Positions 16,859 to 22,671 of a stretch of DNA of 24,974 bases are shown in pieces. Below the pieces are notes generated by a model. It did not search any database. It was not told the DNA's origin and saw only the letters and a program-made list of their open reading frames with translations. Position 1 is the first letter of the stretch. Each line of letters opens with the position of its first letter. Location: assembly GCA_035296965.1 (NCBI GenBank), contig DATGZX010000026.1, forward strand, positions 1 through 24,974, given 5' to 3'. A program made the translations under genes and the position numbers. This DNA comes from DATGZX01 sp035296965 (GTDB lineage Bacteria > Planctomycetota > Planctomycetia > Gemmatales > Gemmataceae).

Positions 16859-16918
16859 TGTGGGGCACGTTTTCAACGTGCCGGCCGGCGTCTGGGCATG
16901 TTACAAACGTGCCCCACA
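16859..16918. repeat. Composite palindromic element between convergent genes
   Basis: The outer arms TGTGGGGCACGTT and AACGTGCCCCACA are perfectly complementary (13 pairs). Each half also folds alone: GGCACGTT-TTC-AACGTGCC (16864-16882) and GGCATGTT-ACA-AACGTGCC (16895-16913, one G-U pair). The two tandem hairpins can therefore rearrange into one long cruciform. It lies between the ends of the convergent KGG and PSP1 genes. It resembles a REP/BIME-type dispersed repeat and may serve as a bidirectional terminator; no U-tract is present. Confidence 0.7.
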
Positions 16919-17009
16919 AACCGTAGCAGCCGATTCACGCACGGCCATATAGTGTCGCCGATTCACGTTGGCGGAGCAACGAGGCAGCTTCAAGATTGGC
17001 AGCAGCGGT

Positions 17010-17717
17010 TCACAGCAGGGATACGCGGTTTTCGTCCTCAGGTTGAGTATAGCTGATCTGGTTTGCAATAACGTCGGCATCCTGCAATGAGTTGGTGACT
17101 TGTGCTGCCCTGCGTGAGGTTGATTTCTCCTCGTGGCTGCCACACGATCCGCAACCGCCCGAGCCGCAGGATCCGCAGCCGCCTGCTCCGTGCCCGCATC
17201 CTTCCGCGCCGCATCCGCCCATTTCCACATCGTCCGGCTCGTCGGCAACGGGCAAAGCCAGATTATTAAGTATGGGGAGCAACTGGTAGTCGCCGGATAG
17301 GCGGTCGAGAAGCAAGCGAAAATCGCCGTCCGCCCAGCTGACGTAATGGAGGATGGCGCGACGCCCGTCCAGCAGAATCTCAGCATCGAGGATTTCAAGC
17401 GGCAGATTCAACTCCGTAGCGTCGCGACGTGCGTCGGTAAACAACCGCTGGCTCCGCGCGTGCATGCGTTCGGAGAGTTCCTCGTCGCCCGGCGTGGCCA
17501 AGCGCATCATCTGCCCAATCGGACGGTCGGCTAACAGCAACGCGTGGCCTTCGCTCACCGCTCGCATCACGACCCCGATCTCCTGGCCTCGGGCGCTGCG
17601 AACGACAACACGATCACCCCGCCGGCAACGGAAAGGCTCGGCAGATTCAAAACGGCCGAAGTCTCCGACCCTGCCGTAACTCAAGAGATAGCCGCGGTCA
17701 CTCATCGACGGGAGCAT
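17010..17717 (-). CDS. PSP1-domain protein with Cys/Gly-rich tail
   Basis: This protein of about 235 residues contains the PSP1 C-terminal domain (about 8-150: YLLSYGRVGDFGRFESAEPFRCRRGDRVVVRSARGQEIGVV...LEILDAEILLDGRRAILHYVSWADGDFRLLLDRLSGDY), as in B. subtilis YaaT. A Gly/Cys-rich tail follows with six cysteines at 169, 174, 181, 184, 189 and 192 in GC and CGSCG repeats, which could bind metal. YaaT takes part in the RNA-degradation/competence Y-complex, but a similar role here is only inference. The start could also be the Met at codon 5 (17705). It lies 23 bases after the TPR/YggX-like gene on the same strand and is probably cotranscribed. Confidence 0.85.
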   Translation of the reverse strand: MLPSMSDRGYLLSYGRVGDFGRFESAEPFRCRRGDRVVVRSARGQEIGVVMRAVSEGHALLLADRPIGQMMRLATPGDEELSERMHARSQRLFTDARRDATELNLPLEILDAEILLDGRRAILHYVSWADGDFRLLLDRLSGDYQLLPILNNLALPVADEPDDVEMGGCGAEGCGHGAGGCGSCGSGGCGSCGSHEEKSTSRRAAQVTNSLQDADVIANQISYTQPEDENRVSLL

Positions 17718-17740
17718 TCCATTCTTTGTGGTCTTTCGTC

Positions 17741-18343
17741 CTATTCCAAACCGAGGTATTCACGCATGTAGCGGTCATATTCTTCCTGGCCGCGCTGCGT
17801 GCTGAGATCGAGGCGTAGCTCGTTGATCACCTTGATGCTGTAATTGCGCAGCCAGTCGTTCCAGCAATCGGCGCAAACGCGTTCGTAAACTTTCTGCCCA
17901 ATTTCATCCGACATGGGAGCTTTGGCGAGACGCCGTGCCCGGCTTCCTGCCATGCAACCGGGCCGCAGACAGCGAAAGCCGTCGCCGGCCGACGAGGAAC
18001 TCTTCTTGGAGGCGGGCAGGGGTTTCCCAAGTTCCGTCAGCATCTTGGCCATTTCGTCGCGCGGCATGTTGTCGCCTCGTTCGTCGGCAACGACATAGCC
18101 GTGTTCAAGGACTTGGCCCGCTTCATCCTTCTGGCCCAGCTTGAGAAGGCAGGCTGCCAGGAGCTGGTAGACCTTGGAAAACTGAGGGCTCAACTCCAGC
18201 GTGCGCCGAAAGGACCGGATCGCCTCCTCGTTCTGACCCGATTCCATGAACAGCTGACCGAGCCGAAAATGGCCCAGTTCATTCTCCGGGTCATCATGAG
18301 CCATCTTCTGAAACTGGGCGATTCGCTCTTGCAATTGACTCAT
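17741..18343 (-). CDS. TPR protein with C-terminal YggX-like domain
   Basis: This 200-residue protein has two to three TPR units at about 22-95 (ENELGHFRLGQLFMESGQNEEAIRSFRRTLELSPQFSKVYQLLAACLLKLGQKDEAGQVLEHGY). A Ser-rich linker (112-120) follows. The C-terminal part (123-200) aligns by eye with the YggX/Fe(2+)-trafficking family: GQKVYERV...W..WL..Y.IKVINELRLDL resembles the family pattern GkrIy..iskeaW..W...qtmLINE.rLnl. Cysteines at 125, 130, 157 and 160 form C-x4-C-x26-C-x2-C, a possible Zn- or Fe-binding site that plain YggX lacks. YggX protects Fe-S clusters from oxidative damage. The TPR part suggests a protein partner. It is the first gene of a probable two-gene unit with PSP1. Confidence 0.78.
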   Translation of the reverse strand: MSQLQERIAQFQKMAHDDPENELGHFRLGQLFMESGQNEEAIRSFRRTLELSPQFSKVYQLLAACLLKLGQKDEAGQVLEHGYVVADERGDNMPRDEMAKMLTELGKPLPASKKSSSSAGDGFRCLRPGCMAGSRARRLAKAPMSDEIGQKVYERVCADCWNDWLRNYSIKVINELRLDLSTQRGQEEYDRYMREYLGLE

Positions 18344-18408
18344 TAGTCGCTTCCTGGGTCAGCGCCGTGGCATAGACCTAAACCAGCGCAGGCTCCGTAT
18401 TTATTTAT

Positions 18409-19212
18409 TTATTTTTGCTCAGTGACGCTCAGCGGGATGGATAGTTTTGCGGACTTCTTGCCGAGCCGATCTGTTCCCTCGAGCTCGATGGTGAATTTGC
18501 CGGGGCGGTTCAATGCCAGGGCAAAGCTCATCGGTATCGCCACGATGTTCTCGCCCACTTCCTCGCGCCGGGTATCGCCCACAAGCGGCTTCTCCACGGT
18601 CGCCTTGCCGCTTTCGTCCAGGACGCGCATCTGCAAGCGGACGTCGGGTTCCCGCTTGGCGTTCTTCTCGAAGCCGATGGCTGCAAAATTGACGTAAAGA
18701 AACTGCCCCACAACGCCACTCGAAGGAGCGGGAATCCTGCCGGCGCCGTCATAAGAGGTCATGAATCGTGCAAGCCCAAACGATTTGGGGAGCACTTCGA
18801 ACTTGCGTTTGAAGGACTGGGCAGCCTTCGTCTTGCTATCCGTCACGGTGAGGTTGACGGTGTACTCGCCGGGCGGCTGGTTGAAGCCCACGTCGACGTA
18901 GGTCATTCCTTCCGTGCGGGTGCCGCCAAGTGAATTGTAGGCTTCCAGAGCATTGGGGTCGCGGGCATAGATGACCTTGTTTTTGCTGTCCGTAACTTCC
19001 ATGGCCATGCTGTACTTGATTTTGCCGTCCTCCTCGACACTTAGGCCCTCGATGTCGAAGGCAAGGAAGTACGAATCGCCCGGCAGAAGCTGATTGTCGT
19101 GTCGTTGGGCGCCCAGGAAACCATAGGTCGCCCGAATGTTCTTCAACGTCAATTCGCCGGAGTCAGCGGCAACCGATCCCATGGTCGCCAGCAGAGCGAG
19201 AGTAGTCCACAT
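18409..19212 (-). CDS. Exported protein of unknown function
   Basis: This 267-residue protein starts at the ATG ending at 19212, with AAAAGGA about eight bases upstream. An open extension to 19371 lacks protein character. A short signal peptide (MWTTLALLATMGSVAA) precedes a beta-rich region that looks like two Ig-like sandwich repeats: LLPGDSYFLAFDIEGLSVEEDGKIKYSMAMEVTDSKNKVIYARDP, GEYTVNLTVTDSKTKAAQSFKRKFEVLP, and later RLQMRVLDESGKATVEKP and GKFTIELEGTDRLGKKSAKLSIPLSVTEQK. I do not recognise a named family. It is followed by an ATTT tandem tract (18398-18416) that creates a second stop. It is divergent from the aromatic leader/DAHP synthase region. Confidence 0.75.
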   Translation of the reverse strand: MWTTLALLATMGSVAADSGELTLKNIRATYGFLGAQRHDNQLLPGDSYFLAFDIEGLSVEEDGKIKYSMAMEVTDSKNKVIYARDPNALEAYNSLGGTRTEGMTYVDVGFNQPPGEYTVNLTVTDSKTKAAQSFKRKFEVLPKSFGLARFMTSYDGAGRIPAPSSGVVGQFLYVNFAAIGFEKNAKREPDVRLQMRVLDESGKATVEKPLVGDTRREEVGENIVAIPMSFALALNRPGKFTIELEGTDRLGKKSAKLSIPLSVTEQK

Positions 19213-19430
19213 AGTGCCGGATCCTTTTCGACAACAGTATGCATGGAAAGACCAAAAACTGCCGGTCGGGCGCTTGTTATTGTGCAACTTCGCATCCCGA
19301 TTAGCCAGTGCAAAATCAAGGAAGCAGCCAGCAACCGGCCTCTGCTGGACTTTCCAATTGGTGCGCCGCAATCGCTGCGCTTTTGTTCTTGAACGAGCAA
19401 GTCGCGGTGGCTAAGCTAGCGAATATGTGG

Positions 19431-19632
19431 GTCGCGTTAACGTGGCGCGACGGGCTAGAGCCTGCGGGGATCGAGTTGGTTCGCGGTCTGCTGCAGGGCG
19501 GCTCTAGTGAAAGGAGGTGGTCTAGTGTGTAGTGGTAACCAGGTGCGGCTGCACTAAGGCAGCCGACGGGCTGCCGTCGGGTGCAGCCGCTTCTTAGTAG
19601 GGAACTCCGGCGCGTATCTCGCCGGAGTTCCC
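19431..19632 (+). ncRNA. Candidate structured RNA ending in a strong hairpin
   Basis: This 200-base stretch is packed with stems. GTCGCG pairs with CGCGAC (19431-19436/19446-19451). CTAGAGCC pairs with GGCTCTAG (19455-19462/19500-19507). GCGGCTGCAC pairs with GTGCAGCCGC (19545-19554/19581-19590). Inside the last stem two exclusive hairpins compete: GGCAGCC-GACG-GGCTGCC (19558-19575) and CCGACGG-GCTG-CCGTCGG (19563-19580). The block ends with a 13-pair hairpin. It also contains AGGAGG seven bases before GTG 19525, opening a 10-codon ORF (MCSGNQVRLH, stop 19555-19557) that ends where the competing stems begin. It matches no RNA family that I recognise (not SRP, RNase P or tmRNA). It may be a small RNA, or a peptide gene with a regulatory 3' structure. 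Confidence 0.45.
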
Positions 19633-19641
19633 CTTTGTTCT
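19600..19641 (+). terminator. Strong hairpin with partial T-tract
   Basis: Arms 19600-19612 (GGGAACTCCGGCG) and 19620-19632 (CGCCGGAGTTCCC) form 13 perfect pairs around a 7-base loop. CTTTGTTCT follows on the plus strand. It probably ends the transcript of the structured block and insulates the aromatic leader downstream. Confidence 0.65.
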
Positions 19642-19671
19642 CCCAAAATATCCGTTCCGGCAACTCCCTTG

Positions 19672-19812
19672 ATGAATTCAGGCGCGAAGACCTTCTGTGT
19701 TTCCCAAACCCTGCCCGTGACGGCCCACTGCGTGGATGCCTCTTTTTTTGCCTATTGGTATTCGTTTTTTGCCCCGCTTGCAGGGGATTTCGGGGAGCTG
19801 GTCATTCGCTAA
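19672..19812 (+). CDS. Aromatic leader peptide of the DAHP synthase attenuator
   Basis: This short ORF ends MDASFFAYWYSFFAPLAGDFGELVIR if read from GTG 19732; the longest form from ATG 19672 has 46 codons, and GTG 19717 is a third possible start. None has a clear ribosome-binding site. Seven of nine consecutive codons (19744-19770) specify Phe, Tyr or Trp, with all four Phe as TTT and both Tyr as TAT. It stops at 19810-19812, 20 bases before the 5' arm of an intrinsic terminator, and precedes the gene of the first enzyme of aromatic amino-acid synthesis. This matches the layout of classical trp, phe and his leader peptides: charged tRNA supply is sensed by ribosome stalling. The product itself is probably not functional. 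Confidence 0.75.
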   Translation: MNSGAKTFCVSQTLPVTAHCVDASFFAYWYSFFAPLAGDFGELVIR

Positions 19813-19852
19813 ATCTTGACGAAGACAACCGCAAAGCCCTGAAACCCCGAAG
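19788..19852 (+). promoter_or_regulatory. Predicted antiterminator pairing of the attenuator
   Basis: TTCGGGG (19789-19795), inside the leader ORF just after the aromatic codons, is perfectly complementary to CCCCGAA (19845-19851); one G-U pair extends it (19788 with 19852). The second segment covers the loop and the top of the terminator stem, so the two folds exclude each other. A competing protector hairpin pairs CCCCG (19772-19776) with CGGGG (19791-19795). A ribosome stalled at 19744-19770 would block the protector and free 19788-19795, favouring readthrough. Confidence 0.55.
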
Positions 19853-19869
19853 GTTTCAGGGCTTTTTTT
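19833..19869 (+). terminator. Intrinsic terminator of the aromatic attenuator
   Basis: AAAGCCCTGAAACC (19833-19846) pairs perfectly with GGTTTCAGGGCTTT (19852-19865) around a 5-base loop CCGAA. The T-run occupies 19863-19869. It is the clearest Rho-independent terminator in the window. It lies about 150 bases before the DAHP synthase ATG with no full-length gene upstream on the same strand, so its natural role is conditional termination of the leader transcript. Confidence 0.88.
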
Positions 19870-20020
19870 GTTCCCTGAAGGAGAGTTGTCGTTGAGCAGC
19901 GTCCGCGGTTGTGCTTGATGGGGTGTGAGAATCCGTAACAGTGACGCCCGTCGGCCACGCAGAGGAGCAGGCGTTTTGCCGGTTCCTCGGATGTGGCGAC
20001 CAAATGAACGAGGAGTAACC

Positions 20021-21034
20021 ATGATCGTTGTCATGAAGCCTGGCGCCAGCCAACGCCAGATCGATCACATCATCGAACGGGTCGAGCAGCTAGGCTTGCG
20101 CAGCCACGTCATCGTGGGGACGGAGCGTACCGTGGTCGCGGCCCTGGGCGAAAAACGCGACGGGGCCAAACAAGCTCTGGAAACCGGAGAAGGAGTGGAA
20201 AAAGTGGTTCCTATCCTCGCGCCCTACAAGATGGCCAGCACCGAGGTCAAGCAAGAGCGGACGCAGGTCACCGTGCGCGGGCTCAAAGTCGGCGACAATC
20301 ATGTCGGGATCATCGCGGGCCCTTGCTCCGTGGAGAGCCGCGAACAAATCCTCGAGATCGCACAATTCGTCAAGGATGCCGGCGCGACGGGTTTGCGCGG
20401 CGGAGCCTTCAAGCCGCGGACCAGTCCCTACAGCTTCCAGGGCATGAAAGAGAAGGGCTTGGAGTTGCTCGCCGAGGCACGCGCCGCCACCGGTTTGGCC
20501 ATCGTCACCGAGGTCATGGCACCCGAGCACGTACCGATGGTGGCCGCCTACGCCGACGTTCTTCAGGTCGGCGCCCGCAACATGCAAAACTATCCTCTTC
20601 TGGAGGCTGTGGGCGAATCAGGCTTACCGATTCTCTTGAAGCGCGGTCCCGCCGCCACGATCGACGAATTCCTGCTGGCAGCCGAATACGTTCTCAAGAC
20701 AGGCAATTCCCAGGTCATGCTCTGCGAGCGGGGCATTCGCACCTTCGAAGATCACACTCGCTTTACCTTGCCCCTGGCGACTGTGCCCTATCTCCATCAG
20801 ACCACGCACCTGCCCGTGGTCGTCGATCCCAGCCATGGGACCGGGAAAGCAAGCCTGGTCGCGACCATGGCCCGGGCGGCAATCGCTGCCGGGGCAGACG
20901 GCCTTATCGTTGAGGTGCATCCCGACCCGGAGAAGGCGCTCAGCGACGGCTTCCAGGCGCTCACGCCACATGCCTTCCGAGAGATGATGCAGGAATGTCG
21001 AAAGGTTGCTGCTGCGCTAGGCTTGGAAATCTGA
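20021..21034 (+). CDS. aroF: DAHP synthase, type I-beta, with N-terminal regulatory domain
   Basis: This 337-residue 3-deoxy-7-phosphoheptulonate synthase joins PEP and erythrose-4-phosphate in the first step of chorismate and aromatic amino-acid synthesis. The N-terminal ferredoxin-like/ACT-like domain (1-70, MIVVMKPGASQRQIDHIIERVEQLG) is the one that confers Tyr/Phe feedback inhibition in the Thermotoga-type enzyme. Catalytic motifs are GPCSVES (100-106, metal ligand Cys102), KPRTSPYSFQG (131-141), LLKRGP (205-210), CERG (235-238) and DPSHGTGK (269-276, His272). ATG 20021 is five bases after AGGAG; an open extension to 19925 is not needed. Expression is probably controlled by the attenuator upstream, in addition to allosteric control of the enzyme. 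Confidence 0.95.
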   Translation: MIVVMKPGASQRQIDHIIERVEQLGLRSHVIVGTERTVVAALGEKRDGAKQALETGEGVEKVVPILAPYKMASTEVKQERTQVTVRGLKVGDNHVGIIAGPCSVESREQILEIAQFVKDAGATGLRGGAFKPRTSPYSFQGMKEKGLELLAEARAATGLAIVTEVMAPEHVPMVAAYADVLQVGARNMQNYPLLEAVGESGLPILLKRGPAATIDEFLLAAEYVLKTGNSQVMLCERGIRTFEDHTRFTLPLATVPYLHQTTHLPVVVDPSHGTGKASLVATMARAAIAAGADGLIVEVHPDPEKALSDGFQALTPHAFREMMQECRKVAAALGLEI

Positions 21035-21092
21035 AGGGAGTTCCGCCTGCTGAGGAATCAGGGCATTGCAGGTTCGAATCCCGCCCTTTCGA
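20999..21092 (+). pseudogene. tRNA-like remnant overlapping the DAHP synthase 3' end
   Basis: CGAAAGG (20999-21005) and CCTTTCG (21085-21091) form a perfect 7-pair acceptor-like stem. Directly before the 3' arm is a T-arm, GCAGG-TTCGAAT-CCCGC (21068-21084), with the consensus TTCGAAT loop and one A-C mismatch. The 94-base length fits a class II (Ser/Leu) tRNA. However, the D-arm lacks the GG pair, no anticodon stem of five pairs forms, and no CCA is encoded. I regard it as a decayed tRNA or a chance resemblance, not a functional gene. The first 36 bases are inside the coding sequence. Confidence 0.35.
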
Positions 21093-21301
21093 TTCGGCCA
21101 TTGCCAATGTCATGTTATGTCATGTAAACAGGGGGCACCCAGACTCAGCGTCTGACACGAATCGTGCATCCGCAACATCAACATTCACAATAGGTTATGT
21201 CGCTGTCGATTCGTCTGAATGGTCTCACGTAACCCTGACAAATGTCATGTGTTCTTTTGTTCAGATATTGATGCTTTTTTTCGAGACGATGATCGATTTG
21301 G
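21093..21301. other. AT-richer intergenic region with short repeats and dyads
   Basis: The tract holds AATGTCATGT (21106-21115) directly followed by TATGTCATGT (21116-21125), and a third AATGTCATGT at 21241-21250. Between them are two adjacent dyads, CAGAC-TCAGC-GTCTG (21140-21154) and CACGA-A-TCGTG (21156-21166). These could be regulator sites for the sugar isomerase gene at 21625. No gene is supported. Confidence 0.35.
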
Positions 21302-21550
21302 CTAGGAACGCAGGGCGACGGAACGCCAACCACGAACGGGAGTGGCTTTTTCGAAGGGCTGCAGTGCCGGGGGTTCCTGGCAGCAAAGCGTGTACGCTCC
21401 GCAACGCGGGCAAGGGCATGATTCGATCGCCTGTTGCTCGTAAAGGGAAAAGTTACTTGCTACGGCCCAATCTTGGCCGCAGCTCATACATGCAATTGTG
21501 ATTCGGCTCAAAGCGCACCTATTCCTGGAGACTGGGCAAGATATAAACAA
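21302..21550 (-). CDS. Small zinc-ribbon protein
   Basis: This minus-strand ORF encodes CMSCGQDWAVASNFSLYEQQAIESCPCPRCGAYTLCC and a short basic tail. Cys pairs CMSC and CPRC spaced about 26 residues apart are typical of a small treble-clef or zinc-ribbon domain, and the NFSLYEQQAIES linker looks like a conserved planctomycete-type hypothetical protein (from memory, not searched). No ATG opens the full frame: candidates are TTG 21550, TTG 21511 (with AATAGGTG upstream) and ATG 21487, the last of which would cut into the first Cys pair. Length is therefore 62-82 residues. The function is unknown; binding of nucleic acid or protein is possible. Confidence 0.5.
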   Translation of the reverse strand: MFISCPVSRNRCALSRITIACMSCGQDWAVASNFSLYEQQAIESCPCPRCGAYTLCCQEPPALQPFEKATPVRGWRSVALRS

Positions 21551-21624
21551 CAGCGTGACAACCCTGGTGCGCGTGCAAGCAAAGATGTTTCCGTCCTTAT
21601 CGGCAGCATGTGGAGAAAACTTGA

Positions 21625-22659
21625 ATGGCCTCTACCACAAAGAAGACCAAGTACCGCTTCACCTTTGGCCCCTGGAACATCAGTACAGGTGAAGATCCGT
21701 TCGGCCCGGCATCGCGCAAAGAAATGTCCTTCGCCGCCAAGATCCGCGAGTACAAGAACCTGGGTTTCGACGGCGTCCAGTTCCACGATGACGACGCCGT
21801 GCCACTCGATCTTGATCCGCAAGCGACAGCGCGCGAAGCCGCCAAGACGAAGAAGCTGCTGGACAATGAAGGCCTCTTTTGCGAGATCCTTGCTCCCCGC
21901 TTATGGATGCATCCCAAGACCGTCGACGGCGGCTACACCTCCAACAGCGCCGCCGACCGGCGTTACGCCCTGGAGCGTTCCAAGCGCTGCATCGATATAG
22001 GCAATGCGCTGGGCTGCCGCAATCTCGTTCTTTGGCTCGCTCGCGAGGGCACCTATATCCGCGAGGCCAAGGACCCCATTACCGCCACCGGCCGCATCCT
22101 CGACGCCATCAATGCCCTACTCGAATATGATCGCCATATCCGCATCCTCGGCGAAATGAAACCCAATGAACCGATGGACCAGGCGTATCTGCCGACGCCG
22201 GGGCATTTCCTCGGCCTGGCTTATCGTGCGAGCGAGCCGTCACGCGTGGGCTTACTCATCGAATCGGCCCACTCCATCCTGGCCGGCCTCGATCCTGCCG
22301 ATGACATGGCCTACGCCTTGTGGCACGGCAAACTTTGGAGCGTCCATCTCAACGATCAGAATGGCCTGAAGTACGATCAGGACAAGGTCTTTGGCTCCGT
22401 TGACCTGCGCCGGGCCTTCAACACCATCTGGGTCCTCGAGCGCGGCGGCTACGATGGCTGCGTCGGCCTCGATGTCAAGCCGATGCGCACTACCAGGCCA
22501 GCCGACCAGACCAAGCACCTTGCCAATAGCCGGGAGATGTTCCTGCGCCTGCTCGAGGTCGTCCGCAGTCTCGACGACAAGAAGATCGAGGAATATCGGG
22601 GCGAGCGCGACTACGAAGCGCTTGAACTTCATATCCTGGGCAAGCTCATGGGCCGTTGA
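21625..22659 (+). CDS. Xylose-isomerase-like TIM-barrel protein
   Basis: This 344-residue protein aligns by eye with class I xylose isomerases (about 390 residues): FTFGPWNISTGEDPFG near the N-terminus, FHDDD (His54, Asp57 catalytic dyad), LWLAREG (Trp137), EMKPNEP (Glu177, Lys179), IESAHSILAGL (Glu213, His216), KYDQD (Asp251, Asp253) and LDVKP (Asp283). Nearly all metal and substrate residues are present. Two differ: the ligand equivalent to Asp245 of the Actinoplanes enzyme is His241 (VHLNDQ instead of IDLNGQ), and Phe94 is Trp94. The enzyme's C-terminal arm, used in tetramer assembly, is short. It probably isomerises an aldose/ketose, but xylose cannot be assumed. ATG 21625 has GGAG eleven bases upstream. 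Confidence 0.85.
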   Translation: MASTTKKTKYRFTFGPWNISTGEDPFGPASRKEMSFAAKIREYKNLGFDGVQFHDDDAVPLDLDPQATAREAAKTKKLLDNEGLFCEILAPRLWMHPKTVDGGYTSNSAADRRYALERSKRCIDIGNALGCRNLVLWLAREGTYIREAKDPITATGRILDAINALLEYDRHIRILGEMKPNEPMDQAYLPTPGHFLGLAYRASEPSRVGLLIESAHSILAGLDPADDMAYALWHGKLWSVHLNDQNGLKYDQDKVFGSVDLRRAFNTIWVLERGGYDGCVGLDVKPMRTTRPADQTKHLANSREMFLRLLEVVRSLDDKKIEEYRGERDYEALELHILGKLMGR

Positions 22660-22671
22660 CTTCGAAAGAGT

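Noticed and set aside
19389..19417. Possible promoter TTGAAC-N17-TAAGCT before the structured RNA block
   Set aside because: The match is weak (4/6 and 3/6), not enough to list as a feature.
19308..19532. A 74-codon plus-strand frame ending SSERRWSSV
   Set aside because: It runs through the inverted repeats of the structured block and has no homology that I recognise.
19875..19940. Tiny ORFs between the attenuator terminator and the DAHP synthase gene (TTG after AAGGAG; ATG 19918)
   Set aside because: They are eight codons or fewer, with no coding signature, and chance occurrence is likely.
20995..21501. A 168-codon plus-strand frame after the DAHP synthase gene
   Set aside because: It overlaps the end of that gene out of frame, runs opposite the zinc-ribbon frame and has no domain or ribosome-binding site.
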